Notes: generated by a model not told the origin, from the sequence alone. A stretch of DNA of 64,000 bases from Bradyrhizobium sp. CSA112 (GCF_029051645.1 NZ_JAACFS010000006.1:219064-283063), one strand, 5' to 3'. Positions 34,501-44,627 are shown, counted from the stretch's first letter. Made by a program: numbers and translations.

Positions 34501-36753
34501 TCAGTCGTTGTTGCTGATGAGAACCGCCATGGACCGCCCTTTGACCTCGATACGGCCTCCCACGTCGGGACAATTCGTTTGCCAGTCTGCGGGGCTGCAC
34601 AGATCGCTTTGATCTCCGAGCCATGATCGGGCTAGGACCTTCCAATTGCCTTTCGACCAATTGGCGAGGTTCTCGACCGCGAAGGTCTCCCAGTGTTCGT
34701 TGTAAACAATAATGAGGTCGGGCTCCCCAACTTTGCCCCACCAGATCACCGCGAGCTGCGACGGCGAGCCGTCTCCGGGACCCTCCCATGCATAGGTGAA
34801 CCGCCCGTCGTTACGGGGCCCATTCTCATCATTCGGTGCCTCGTCGATATACTCAGGAAACTCCGCCCGCCGGAAGTGCGACCACTGCTTGCGCAGAGCA
34901 ATCAGGTCCTTAGTCCAGTGAAAGAGCTCTTTGGCATAGGCAGGTGCGTTGGACGAGCCGCTGGTGTCGCCGTCCTTGAGGCGCCAGTCAATCCAATTGA
35001 CGTGATTGACAGCCGGATCGCCCGTCGTGGACTCGTAGTTGTAAGTGTTGTGGGCCTCTGCTTGGGATCTCGCCCCCGACTTCGTGTGCCCGAACTCGTC
35101 GCCCTGGAGCACGAGCGGCACCCCCTGTGAGGTCAAGAGGATACCCATTAACAGCTTGGAGCGCTCGCGGCGCACATTCTCGTCTCCATCGCTGTCCCAG
35201 CAGTTATGGGAGCCACCGCTGTCGTTGAAAAACGTGCAGTCACGCAGGGTGTAGCCGTCGTGCACGGCGATGAGGTTCACCGAGCGCCACGGCTTGGTGG
35301 AAGCAGGTGATCCGGCTTCGTTTTGGCCGTAGCCCTCTATCAGCCGCTTGAAGGCGCTCCGGTTCCTCAACGCAGATTGCGAGAAACGGCGTACCTGGTC
35401 ACGGTACTGCCCCAGCCATTTCGCCCAGCGATTGTTGGCATGACTCCAGCCATAATTGTCCATGAACTCCCACCACACCCCGCCCATATCCCAGGGCTCG
35501 GCGTGAAGGTGGGCCGCTGCGAAGCGTGGGTCGTTGTCGATCCAGTCCGCTGCGTTTTGAGAGCCATCGGCCAGGATCCGCGCCAAATCGAAGCGAAAGC
35601 CATCGATGCCATATGTCTGATGCCAAAGAGCGAGCGAGTCACGCACCAGTCGCTTCGTGTAGCGCTCGTCATCACCTGAGAAATCGAGATCATTGCCCGT
35701 GCCAGTGGCGTTGGAAAAGTGTCGTCCGTCCGGGGTTGGACGGTACACCCGGTTGAGCGACGAGCACATGAAGCTGTAGCATTTTGCGGCAAGCCTCGCG
35801 TCCACCGTCCATGGCTCCCCTTCGCCGGTGTGGTTGTAAACCACGTCCATGAAGACGGCGATGCCCCGCTCGTGGAACGCACGCACCAGTTCCTTGAGCT
35901 CCTGTACTTGCTGCCCGTCGACCGCAGCGTATCGGCTCTCCGGGGCAAAAAAGTTGGTGGTCATGTATCCCCAGTGGTTGAGGCGCCCCTCAACATTGCC
36001 GGTTTCTTCGTCGTACTCCATGACCGGCATCAGCTGAACGGCCGTAACCCCTAACTCCACGAGGTGGTCGATGCCGGCGGCAAGCCCGCCGGGTGTCTTG
36101 AGGCCACTCCGAGCAAGGCCGAGATAGGTGCCGCGCAGTTCAGGTGATAGCGCTTCAATGCGAGCGGTGTAATCTTGAACGTGCAGCTCGTATAGGATGA
36201 GGTCCTCTGGACGTATGCTGACATGCCGCGGAAAAACATCGCCGCCATGGTCATAGACGACGCTCTTGCCGCCTCCTGCGTAGATGGGCGCTGAGATGGT
36301 CGTAAACGGCGTCGACGCGAACACGTCCGAAAAACGGACGTTGTGCGTTTTGTAGGCGAACGGGTCGCCCAGCGAATAATTCTGATTGAACAATGGTGCG
36401 TGCCGATCCTGAAGCGACGCGGTGAGCGGGCCGGCTGCTTGGTACATGTACAGTAATCCCGGTTTTGCCTCCGCGCCTTTGATCTTGATACGCCAGTTTT
36501 CGCCATTTCTCTGCATAGGAACTACTTGGCTGGGCGTTCGTGCTCGAGGGCTATCGAACAGCAGCAGTCGAACCTCGTCCGCGTCCGGTGAATGCAGTCC
36601 GAAATGGATCCAGCCTTGCTCGTCGATGTGGGCTCCCAATCGCTGCTCATCAGATGGCGCGGGCTCAACCGCTGTCCAAGCCCACCCGTGAACCGGCCAG
36701 CAGCACATTGCTAGAAGCGCGAAGCAAGCAAAACGAGAGAGTAGCGGTCGCAC
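34501..36753 (-). CDS. Exported isoamylase/debranching-type glycoside hydrolase (GH13)
   Basis: 750 residues from the GTG at 36753, which has GGGAGG five bases upstream; an ATG at 36780 lacks one. A signal peptide (LLSRFACFALLAMCCWPVHG) directs export, unusual for GlgX-type enzymes. An N-terminal CBM48-like domain is followed by a GH13 barrel: FMDVVYNHTGEGEPW, DGFRFDLARIL (nucleophile), HLHAEPWDMGGVWWEF (acid) and NLIAVHDGYTL, then GVPLVLQGDEFGHTKSG. It should cleave alpha-1,6 bonds in glucan outside the cytoplasm. The C-terminal beta domain ends KGRSMAVLIS. It parallels cytoplasmic GlgX at 11.7 kb. Confidence 0.9.
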   Translation of the reverse strand: MRPLLSRFACFALLAMCCWPVHGWAWTAVEPAPSDEQRLGAHIDEQGWIHFGLHSPDADEVRLLLFDSPRARTPSQVVPMQRNGENWRIKIKGAEAKPGLLYMYQAAGPLTASLQDRHAPLFNQNYSLGDPFAYKTHNVRFSDVFASTPFTTISAPIYAGGGKSVVYDHGGDVFPRHVSIRPEDLILYELHVQDYTARIEALSPELRGTYLGLARSGLKTPGGLAAGIDHLVELGVTAVQLMPVMEYDEETGNVEGRLNHWGYMTTNFFAPESRYAAVDGQQVQELKELVRAFHERGIAVFMDVVYNHTGEGEPWTVDARLAAKCYSFMCSSLNRVYRPTPDGRHFSNATGTGNDLDFSGDDERYTKRLVRDSLALWHQTYGIDGFRFDLARILADGSQNAADWIDNDPRFAAAHLHAEPWDMGGVWWEFMDNYGWSHANNRWAKWLGQYRDQVRRFSQSALRNRSAFKRLIEGYGQNEAGSPASTKPWRSVNLIAVHDGYTLRDCTFFNDSGGSHNCWDSDGDENVRRERSKLLMGILLTSQGVPLVLQGDEFGHTKSGARSQAEAHNTYNYESTTGDPAVNHVNWIDWRLKDGDTSGSSNAPAYAKELFHWTKDLIALRKQWSHFRRAEFPEYIDEAPNDENGPRNDGRFTYAWEGPGDGSPSQLAVIWWGKVGEPDLIIVYNEHWETFAVENLANWSKGNWKVLARSWLGDQSDLCSPADWQTNCPDVGGRIEVKGRSMAVLISNND

Positions 36754-37220
36754 GGCCACCTCCCTGACCGCCCCCAGCATTCAAGCTAGGCTAAAGGCAA
36801 TCGCATGGAGCGAACAGAGAAGAAACAACTGCAGAGCTACAACAGTTGCAAGCTAGCCAGCGATTCCCATCTACTGGCCCCATTTCGAGACCTCGAGGGT
36901 GAGGTTATAGATCGACTTGAAGCACCGTTCCATGCCCACATGCATCACTCGACAATGTTGTCGCCGTTGCTATCCCAGAGGATGTGAGCGCAGCGCTCAA
37001 AAATCGGAGGGAGGTCGATCAGGACCTTCCGGAGCCTCATACCGCGACGGCGGCTTTTGCCCTCGAACGCCAGCGCCCGCCCCCCGTAGTCAGGACCGTA
37101 GCTTTCGAAAGATGGCGGCGGAAAGGTCACGCAATTTCAATGGGGTTGACAGGACACCCCTTCCGCTGTTTATGGCAATAGCGTCATCCCGTCCGATTGT
37201 GCTTAGGCGGTTACGCGCCT
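36754..37220. other. Intergenic, no supported gene
   Basis: Frames on either strand (36945-37130 minus, 36917-37486 plus) have no ribosome-binding site or known motif. Confidence 0.3.
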
Positions 37221-38266
37221 TCACAGGTGCGAAAGCTTTGAGCGTTGATTCCGCGCGTGGAGAATGCCGAAAGGGTCCTCGCGGCGAGCGAGGTTTCGAT
37301 AAGTGGTTAGATCGTCCTCTTGGAACGCGGGCCCCTCGCCACGTCGGCCAACAGAGCCCGTGCTTGGTCCCAACGGCAGCGAGGTGCCAACACCTGCATA
37401 AAGGTATCGATCGCCGTAGGCCTGCTTCAACGCTGCAAATGTCGGCTCACCGGTGCAATGGCCCGGAGCGATGTTCTCTACCTTGAACGTTTCCTTGAGC
37501 GCTGCCACGGATTTGGAGATGACCTCGTCCGCTGCGACGACGAGATGGAAGCCGCCGGCGATCAGGCGAATTTTGGGACTGATGGCCGTCGCCGCCTCGG
37601 CGATTTTTTCGATCCCCGGGTGCGCGCAGCCGACCACGAGCACTACACCGTCCGAGGTGTTGACAGCCAGGGACAACTCTTTGAGCTCCCTCGTGCCAGG
37701 GGCGTCGGATACCAGTGCTATCAAGGTAATGCCTGGGGCGATTTCCGTCGTTTTGTCTATCAGCTCGATGTTGGCTCCCTGCCAGGCGGTGCCGAATTTC
37801 AGGACTTCCGGCGGCCTGCCATCGTAGTAGCGCATCTCGGGCGGCAAAGTCTCATCCTTGCGGTAGAAGCTCGATGGCAGCGACGAACCGTAAATGCCGA
37901 ATCCTTCCCTGGGTGCGTAGATCTTAATCGTCGGATTCACGCTCAGAACATAGTTCAGGCCAGCCATATGGTCGGAGTGACGGTGCGACAGGACGACGAA
38001 ATCGATGTTGGTGAGGTCAATACCCTTCGCCTTGACGTTAGCTGCGAAGATGTCTGGATCGTTGCCTGTGTCGAATAGGATTCGTTTACCGGCGACCTCC
38101 ACGAGCGCGGAGAAGCCCCAATCCTTCTTCATTGCGGCATCGGTGCCGAATGCGTCGTAAAGGATGGTGATCTGGCTGTTGGCTCAGCTACGGCCGTTGT
38201 AGCAGGGGCAAACATGGCAGCGGCGCCGCCAAGTGCGACCGCAAAGAATGTTGCACGAAGTTTCAT
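37221..38266 (-). pseudogene. Frameshifted exported MBL-fold metallohydrolase
   Basis: A perfect AAGGAGGG precedes an ATG at 38266 that opens a signal peptide (MKLRATFFAVALGGAAAMFA, ending TAVAE). After about 27 codons the frame is lost. The mature sequence continues one frame over as SQITILYDAFGTDAAMKKDW and on through LSHRHSDHMAG (metal ligands HxHxDH), VVGCAHPGIEK and NIAPGHCTGE. A single missing base near 38185 explains the break. The 303-codon open part (start 38132) lacks any leader. The MBL type resembles DHPPP-type/RFAP-synthase-like hydrolases; substrate unknown. Could be a sequence error. Confidence 0.75.
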
Positions 38267-38930
38267 GGAAGCCCTCCTTCTTTGAGAACACCCCTTGAGT
38301 TTGCTTATCGGAGCCTCACGCGACTTCGCGATTGGGCTGCTGCGCCAAGCTCGGCGCCATGCGGACGATATTTTGATTCTATGCCGAAGCTTGTTTGATC
38401 AGCCGGTCGCCGTTGCTCGCGCCATTCGGGAATTTATCGCAAGGCGCTTTGGCCGCTGATCAGCGCACGCATGAGTACGCCCCATTTCCCGAAGTGTCAC
38501 GACAAAGTCGCGACGCAAGGCGTAGAGCGCGACTACCGTTTCCCCTCAAGCTATGGGTGATACGATGCGTAGCGAAGAACGAGTCCCTTCTGAAGGAGCG
38601 ATGTCCGCTTCGGGTAAATCGCCTCGTTCTCAGCGCATGCCGATCACTTCCGGTTCTCTCCTATAATCATACATATTCAGAGCCGGGCGGCATGTCTGAA
38701 AGGTGCCATGAGCTGACTCATGCATCGCGGCACAGCACATCCACACACTACGATCGTCACGGGTGCAAGCCAAGGCCGACGCCTATCAAGCACGAATCGA
38801 GATCATGTCGCCTGCTCGACGACTGCTTCAATTGGGCAGCCATGCTGTCTTGTAACGAGCCAGAGCCTGCAGGAACGATAGCGGGTGCAGAACGACGAGA
38901 CCTTTTGGCGCGGAAATCAGTGCGGCGACC
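38267..38930. other. Divergent promoter region with degraded intergenic repeat
   Basis: Lies between the MBL gene and the serine hydrolase. Around 38615-38650 AAATCGCCTCGTTCTC and CACTTCCGGTTCTCTCC look like a diverged copy of the dispersed repeat seen at 55608. Nothing else is clear. Confidence 0.35.
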
Positions 38931-40223
38931 ATGGGCAACGCGTTCAATTCAGTGGCAGCCCCGAGCGCCTGGCGCATCGCCTTGGTGGCTGCTTTCGTGG
39001 CGCATTGCACAAACGGAAGCGGGACAGCTGGCGCGGCGCCCGCGCCAGCACCGGAAAAACTGCAGCTCATTGCCGAGTTCTTCAACAACGAGGTTGCAAC
39101 AGGAAAACTGCCGGGCGCCGTCATCCTGATCCAGCAGCATGGCCGCCCCGTCTACCTGAAGTGCTTTGGCGTGCGCGACGTCACAACCAAGCTCCCCATG
39201 ACGCCGGACACGATCTTTGCCCTTCATTCCATGACCAAGCCGATCACGAGTCTGGCGGCGATGATGCTGATCGATGCCGGCAAGCTTGCACTGGACGATC
39301 CCGTCTCAAAATACATCCCGGCCTTTGCCAATATGCACGTGGGGCTGGAAATGACGGATGTACGGGGCGAACCAACGCTGAAGCTCGTCCCGGCCGTGCG
39401 GCAAGTGACCATCATGGACCTGCTCCGGCATACTTCGGGCATCAGTTATGAATATATCGGCGGCAAGTGGGTGATGAAGGTCTATTCGCAAGCGCATCTG
39501 TTCGACGGGAAATTCGACAACAAGGAGTTTGCCGAGCGCATCGCGAAACTACCGCTGGCACGGCAGCCTGGCACACTCTGGCGCTACGGTCATTCCACCG
39601 ATGTGCTCGGCCGCGTAATCGAGATCGTCTCGGGCAAGACGCTCTATCACTTCATGAAGCAGCACATCTTGGATCCGCTGGGCATGAACCACACCAAATT
39701 CGTGCTCGACGCGACCCAGGAACTCACGCTGATGGCGGAGCCATTGCCAAGCGACAGGGTACTCGTCGATGCGGAGCGCGAGCGCCGTGCGCATCCGGAG
39801 TGGGAATCCGGCGGCGGTGGACTGGTCTCGACCATCATCGATTATGCGCGCTTTGCGCAGATGATCCTCAATGCCGGCGAGCTTGACGGCACGCGTTATA
39901 TCAGCCCTGCGGCATTCAAGGACATGACGACGGACCATGTCGGGCCGAATTCTGGCGTCGGGCGCGACTACTTCTATTTTCCCGGCGATGGCTTCGGGTT
40001 CGGCTACGGCCTCGCCGTGCGTACCGATCCGGGGGAGGCAAAACCACCGCCGCCGGGGTCAATCGGCGAACTGAAATGGGACAGCGGCAGCGGCACCTAT
40101 TTCGGCGTCGATCCCAAGCTCGACGTGATCTACATCCTGATGGCGCAGACGCAGAACGAGCGCGCCCGCACCAGGGCTGCGTTCAAGAAACTGGTCTATG
40201 ACGCCTTCGCCGCAGGCAATTGA
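38931..40223 (+). CDS. Class C beta-lactamase-like serine hydrolase
   Basis: 430 residues. An N-terminal hydrophobic stretch (ALVAAFVAHC) followed by Ala/Pro-rich residues suggests a signal peptide. Catalytic S-x-x-K is in ALHSMTKPITS (Ser about 100), the second motif YGHS in LWRYGHSTDVLGRV takes the Y-x-N place, and the third is SGTYFG near the end. LDDPVSKYIPAF and LLRHTSGISY are family hallmarks. Members are often esterases or D-amino-acid peptidases rather than beta-lactamases, and the substrate is not predictable. The start ATG has no good ribosome-binding site. Confidence 0.88.
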   Translation: MGNAFNSVAAPSAWRIALVAAFVAHCTNGSGTAGAAPAPAPEKLQLIAEFFNNEVATGKLPGAVILIQQHGRPVYLKCFGVRDVTTKLPMTPDTIFALHSMTKPITSLAAMMLIDAGKLALDDPVSKYIPAFANMHVGLEMTDVRGEPTLKLVPAVRQVTIMDLLRHTSGISYEYIGGKWVMKVYSQAHLFDGKFDNKEFAERIAKLPLARQPGTLWRYGHSTDVLGRVIEIVSGKTLYHFMKQHILDPLGMNHTKFVLDATQELTLMAEPLPSDRVLVDAERERRAHPEWESGGGGLVSTIIDYARFAQMILNAGELDGTRYISPAAFKDMTTDHVGPNSGVGRDYFYFPGDGFGFGYGLAVRTDPGEAKPPPPGSIGELKWDSGSGTYFGVDPKLDVIYILMAQTQNERARTRAAFKKLVYDAFAAGN

Positions 40224-40613
40224 AGCGACTGAAGTGCGCGCTCCGCCTGTCCAGGCGACGCTTGTTCTTTCTACTCACTATAGACGAGACTACGGCCTCG
40301 GCGAACCTCCGCTTTACCGCTGATACCCGCTGCGACGAAGACAGCGAAGATGGTCAGGGTTGGGTCAATTTCGTTGTTTAGATTAAGCACCGATCATTTC
40401 CGATCATCTCCAATTAGCGGACATGCGCTGACTGGGTCGTCACTTCCGCTTGGTGCCAACAGGCGACATCGGACCTTGTTTCCAGTCGTCACGACCATAG
40501 TCGGCACTATAGCGACTTGGGCACGAGGGAGTTGCAGTGTTCTGACTGCACGAGGCGCTCGTCGGACTTTCGACCAATTGGCAACCGTCAATCGGTCGAA
40601 GGTCCGATACGGG
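40224..40613. other. Intergenic with a diverged dispersed repeat
   Basis: GGGTCAATTTCGTTGTTTAG at about 40357 and TTAGCGGACATGCGCTGAC at about 40414 echo the ends of the dispersed repeat. No gene is supported. Confidence 0.4.
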
Positions 40614-41168
40614 TCACTTCAGCGCAAAGATGTTGTAGCGTACGTGACTGCCCTCACCGAATTTGAGAGAAACCATCTTGCCAGCGGCTTGGACCGCATT
40701 GAGCCAAGCGTATTTGTCGGACTTCGTCTGAAACGTCGGTGCGGTGATGAAGTAGCAATCGTCCGCTTTTAGCTGCGCTCCTGCATTTAGGCGGTCGGCC
40801 TGCTCCTTACTGCATTGGATAGCGCCGCCATAGCTTACGTAGACGAGTTCGCCATCATCGGTCTGGATCGTGGCGCGCACATCGAGGCGGAAGACACCAG
40901 ACGGCATCACTCGCAACCAGTCGGCGCCCGGTCCCACGAATTTTCCCTTGATACGTGGCCCGTCGACCCATCCGCCTGGTTGCACATTGTAAATGAGAAG
41001 ACTTTGATCAATTGCCTGAGGCGCATCGAGGGGCGCGTGCAACGTCATCAGGTACTCGGTCTGCACGGAAGTCTCGGGACCGCCGGCGGATGCCGGCACG
41101 GATATGGCAAGCGCCATAACAAATGCGCCAAGGGGGATGATCCGGTGAGGAGACGATAGACCCTTCAT
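40614..41168 (-). CDS. Exported DUF3237-family protein
   Basis: 184 residues from the ATG at 41168, fixed by GGGAGG seven bases upstream. Signal peptide ends SVPASAGG. The DUF3237 core is clear: TEYLMTLHAPLDAPQAID, GPRIKGKFVGPGADWLRV, VFRLDVRATIQTDDGELVYV, then SYGGAI. DUF3237 is a lipocalin-like beta-barrel of unknown function. An exported form near a haloperoxidase-like gene is worth noting. Confidence 0.85.
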   Translation of the reverse strand: MKGLSSPHRIIPLGAFVMALAISVPASAGGPETSVQTEYLMTLHAPLDAPQAIDQSLLIYNVQPGGWVDGPRIKGKFVGPGADWLRVMPSGVFRLDVRATIQTDDGELVYVSYGGAIQCSKEQADRLNAGAQLKADDCYFITAPTFQTKSDKYAWLNAVQAAGKMVSLKFGEGSHVRYNIFALK

Positions 41169-41446
41169 TTCGTACCTCCCATTCTGGTTGTTTAACCGTG
41201 CACGAGACACCTCTTGCACTGATGCATTCCAATCCGAACGCGATCTGTATCTAGCTCATTAGCTGGTGCGTCACGCTCTCTCGGCGCCGCGCCGACAGCG
41301 CCTGTAGCAGCCAAAAGGTTATCCAGTGCCGGCGACGGATTGACGCGGCGGGGCCCCGTCGCGGGATTCGGAATTTAGCAGACCTTGCTTGGAAATCGCC
41401 TTCACATCATACGAAGGAGCAAGGCCTTCCAACAAACATCGGCGTC

Positions 41447-42751
41447 TCAGCGTGCTGCGAGGATGTTGCGAATCACGTAGCGGCTTATGTGCTGGCCAAG
41501 ATGCAGAGCATCTTCATTTGCGAATCGGAAGTGGGCCCCAGAAAGCATTCGACCTTCAACGCATTCCCGAGATGCTTCGTCAAAGCTGCTGAAATTGCGA
41601 CTGTATCCAGGCAACCGGGCGCTGGTCGCGGCAAATGGCGTGCTGCGGCCGAATGCACTCTCTAGTATGATCTGAGCGCTTCCGCAGGCAGCGGAGTGGC
41701 CTGATGGATATTCCGGGAAGGGCGGCGTGGGCCGTAGCGGCAGCCAGGACTCAGAGGTAGTCAATTCGTTGCCGTCAGCCCAGAGGAGGGCCATGGTTGG
41801 GCGCCAGAACAGATAGTGGTACTTTGCTTCGAAGACGGCGACGTAGCTGTCGGCTATGGCGACATTCAATAGTGCCAAGGTCCGATTGCTTTCCCAAAGA
41901 TCATCGTTTCTCGCAGAGATGAGATTGCGAGCGATTTCGTTGAAGACCCTGAACATTGAAGCATCTGCCCAGAGCATTGCGATCGTGGTCTGCTCGGATG
42001 TTCGCACAGTCGAGTTTTTTCCCCCGAGAGTCCTGACCTCTTCGAGTTCGCGCAAATATTTGCCAGAGCTAAGCTTCAAAGGACCCGGGAGCAGATTGCG
42101 AAATTGCGAAGGGCTCGTCAGTGCCAGAGGGGTAACCAGGCTTGCGCGTGAAAAATTGGCATTCTGATGCGGTGAATCTGGCGCAGGAACCCAAGCGCCG
42201 GGTCCGGAGCCATAGGGGCCGCTCCCGCTCACAAATGGCTCTCCCGTTGCGGTCGCATAATCGAAGTGGTCATCCGCGCGGAGCGCAACAAGCTTTGCAG
42301 CAACTTCGTCGCCTAGCGCGAGCCCTTCATTCCTGCCAGGCTCATCGGGAATGGTCAGAAGCATCTTGCTGTAGAGCTTGTCCAACGAGGATGCCTGGTC
42401 CGGGTAGAGCCGAACCGCTACGCCATGGCCCGCAGCCATGACTGCCGCCCGAGGATTTGCGTCCGGCGAAGAACGATGGACGCCATAAGAATCATAGCGT
42501 TGGCTGATTGAATTGAGGGCATCATGCATCGCAAGATGCATCAGTGAGACATTACGGCCCGAAAGGATGACGCCTGGTTTGGCGCTAGACGCTGTGGCTG
42601 TCTGCTCGATGATGACACTCCAGTCGGTCACCTCATTCGCGGCGGCGGTTCCGATTGGGGGCCATAAGGCGAAAAGGAGACAACAGCTAAGAAGCGCACT
42701 CGGGCTGGGCCCGAATGCCGCGCGCATTGCTAGTGCCACTGTGGGTATCAT
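41447..42751 (-). CDS. Exported vanadium-dependent haloperoxidase-like protein (PAP2 fold)
   Basis: 434 residues; start at 42751 with GGGAGGG and good spacing. Signal peptide around LLSCCLLFALWPP. The vanadate/phosphate pocket is complete: KYHYLFWRP (about 310), FPEYPSGHSAACGS (about 350) and SRECVEGRMLSGAHFRFAN (about 391-408), where the last motif supplies R and H. The layout fits bacterial vanadium chloroperoxidase relatives, which may be haloperoxidases or phosphatases. It sits between the DUF3237 gene and another exported protein. Confidence 0.88.
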   Translation of the reverse strand: MIPTVALAMRAAFGPSPSALLSCCLLFALWPPIGTAAANEVTDWSVIIEQTATASSAKPGVILSGRNVSLMHLAMHDALNSISQRYDSYGVHRSSPDANPRAAVMAAGHGVAVRLYPDQASSLDKLYSKMLLTIPDEPGRNEGLALGDEVAAKLVALRADDHFDYATATGEPFVSGSGPYGSGPGAWVPAPDSPHQNANFSRASLVTPLALTSPSQFRNLLPGPLKLSSGKYLRELEEVRTLGGKNSTVRTSEQTTIAMLWADASMFRVFNEIARNLISARNDDLWESNRTLALLNVAIADSYVAVFEAKYHYLFWRPTMALLWADGNELTTSESWLPLRPTPPFPEYPSGHSAACGSAQIILESAFGRSTPFAATSARLPGYSRNFSSFDEASRECVEGRMLSGAHFRFANEDALHLGQHISRYVIRNILAAR

Positions 42752-42805
42752 GACGTCCCTCCCTGACAATTGCACAATCAATCGGCCGGGCGCGCTTACG
42801 CACAC

Positions 42806-43006
42806 CCGCGTTGGAATGCGAAATGCTGAAGGACCGGCGAAAAAGGAAGTCGGTTATCTGAGTGCAATGCTTGCCGACGGCACGACTGCTGTCCGTTCAG
42901 TCCCGCGAGGATTCGGCATTTCCCGCCTGCGACGACAGCTATTCAAAGAGTACACGATCTCGTGCGTCCTGGAAAGGCGTCTGATCTTTGGCCGACTTCC
43001 GTTTTC
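42806..43006. other. Intergenic
   Basis: No gene supported; precedes a dispersed repeat copy. Confidence 0.3.
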
Positions 43007-43068
43007 GGTCAATCGCGTCATTTTGGCTCTCGGCCGGCTACTTCCGCTCTTCCCCTGTAAGCGGACGC
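43007..43068 (+). repeat. Dispersed intergenic repeat, diverged copy
   Basis: GGTCAATCGCGTCATTTTGG begins the unit and CTACTTCCGCTCTTCCCC lies inside, ending near AAGCGGAC. Same order as the copies at 55608, 56192 and 57353. Confidence 0.6.
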
Positions 43069-43141
43069 CGAAATGGCCGGTCGTAGTGTCTCAAGGTGCT
43101 AGGAGGAGACATTCCGATCGCATAATCCCTATTCTGCTCGC

Positions 43142-43705
43142 TCAGGACTTCCCCTTGAATTTAAAGGATCCGAAGAATTTATCTTTCTTTTCCGCCACCA
43201 CGTCGCGATACGCGTTGGGGTATTCAATCGTTAGTATGTAGAGCGTACCTTTCATCCTGGTGTAGCGGAAATGCGCAGTCGTTGCCGAGTTGGCGACTGA
43301 GAAGAACAGATTATCGACGTCATCCTTGGTATTGCGGATTTCATCATACACTTTGTTAGCCGGTTTGGATGAGAAAGATTTGGGGATCGCCGCGAGGTCG
43401 ACAGGCGTCTTTGCAGTTACCGGCAGTTCAACCGCTGTAAACTTGATTCCCTCAGAACTCTTGCCGCCGACGACATGGCTCACTTCGCCCGTGCCCGGGT
43501 CGCGAGTCGTGAAATCATTGAAGGGAATTGGCAGGAGGATCGAGAACAAGCCCTTGGTCGAAACAGCCGGATACCATCCCGAGCCATCGTCTACGTTAAC
43601 GCCGACACGATGCATTTCAAGTTTCGGTTCTGCAGTCGCGGATGTAGAGACTATGAGCGCCAGCCAAAGGACACTCGCGAGCAGCCGCAGAATTGAGATG
43701 GGCAT
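43142..43705 (-). CDS. Exported hypothetical protein, 187 aa
   Basis: Start at 43705 with GGGAG upstream; the frame is open far upstream but those residues are random. Signal peptide MPISILRLLASVLWLALIVS, ending SATA. The mature part (FSILLPIPFNDFTTRDPGTG, VEEIRNTKDD-like region, then GTLYILTIEYPNAYRDV) suggests a beta-sandwich of unknown function. Confidence 0.75.
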   Translation of the reverse strand: MPISILRLLASVLWLALIVSTSATAEPKLEMHRVGVNVDDGSGWYPAVSTKGLFSILLPIPFNDFTTRDPGTGEVSHVVGGKSSEGIKFTAVELPVTAKTPVDLAAIPKSFSSKPANKVYDEIRNTKDDVDNLFFSVANSATTAHFRYTRMKGTLYILTIEYPNAYRDVVAEKKDKFFGSFKFKGKS

Positions 43706-43891
43706 GGATGCTCTCCCGACGTTGCAGTCGGCAGGGGATGTCCGTTGTTTGTTGAAAGAAAGGCATGGTGGCGCCGCCGGCAGCTGGCGCGACGCGTCTG
43801 TGGTTCTAGTGCAACAACTAGACCTCGCGAATTTAGTCTTGAAAGAGCTTTGGCCGCTGAGCGGGCACCGTCGCGACAATAGCGTCCGGAA

Positions 43892-43975
43892 TGGGTCAAT
43901 CGCTACAGGTCCTTTGCCGCCGAGCCCGATGCGAAGTCCGCTTTGACCCAAAAACTGACCTGATTCTGACACCTA
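43892..43975 (+). repeat. Intergenic repeat, partner of 52085-52160
   Basis: GGGTCAATCGCTACAGG, then GAAGTCCGCTTTGACCC and AAAAACTGACCTGATTC. The copy at 52085-52160 has the same blocks in the same order with about four-fifths of bases shared by eye. Confidence 0.65.
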
Positions 43976-44060
43976 ATCCGGTGGCGACCTACCTGCTGCG
44001 CAAGCTCCACTACCGGCGACCCAGCTCCTAATCGATTACCTCGTGCGACTGGATGAGGCT

Positions 44061-44627
44061 TCATTCACCTTTGTGCTCGTCCAGAGCAGCGGCGTACCAA
44101 AGGCTATTGAATCCTTCTTCGATCGCCCAGCCGACGTGCCTCCCGCGTGATCTAAGCTTTTCGAGACGCTCGAGGTAGATCATACGCTCGGCAGGAGCTA
44201 GGCTTGACACGATTTCGAGAGACCGTTCGTACATGCGGATCAAAGCAGCAAAATAGCCTTCATCCTCCACGCTGTAGGATTCTAGAAAGCCGAATGCCTC
44301 CTCGCAATAAAATATCGACAGTTCCGCTATTCCATCCGAGCGCCCGATGGCTTTCTTGTAATCCGCAATCGCCTTCTTGGCTTTCGAAACTGATACCGAC
44401 TGGCCTTTCATTAGGTCCGGGGATATCCATCTCGAAATACTCGCCTTGAAGGGCTGGAGCTGATCATGGCCCAAGCCCAAGCGGGCGTGCAAGAATGCCT
44501 GGTTGTCTTTGCTCGCAGTGTAGAGGTCTTGCACTAGTCCCCGAAGGCCCGCGCGATCGAAATCTAGGAGCGCGGCCTTAACGTCGCCCCAAGTTGGTGA
44601 CGCATTCTTGCTACGGACCACGGCCAC
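44061..44627 (-). CDS. DUF6155-like hypothetical protein, 188 aa
   Basis: GTG start with AAGGG just upstream. Helical, soluble; LLDFDRAGLRGLVQDLYTAS, FLHARLGLG, then AKKAIADYKKAIGRSDG and MYERSLEIVSSLAPAER. It matches a bacterial family I know only as DUF6155. Role unknown. Its promoter side faces recombinase copy 1 across about 135 bp (divergent). Confidence 0.7.
   Translation of the reverse strand: MAVVRSKNASPTWGDVKAALLDFDRAGLRGLVQDLYTASKDNQAFLHARLGLGHDQLQPFKASISRWISPDLMKGQSVSVSKAKKAIADYKKAIGRSDGIAELSIFYCEEAFGFLESYSVEDEGYFAALIRMYERSLEIVSSLAPAERMIYLERLEKLRSRGRHVGWAIEEGFNSLWYAAALDEHKGE

Noticed and set aside
37320..38078. 252-codon plus-strand frame
   Set aside because: Antisense shadow of the MBL hydrolase.
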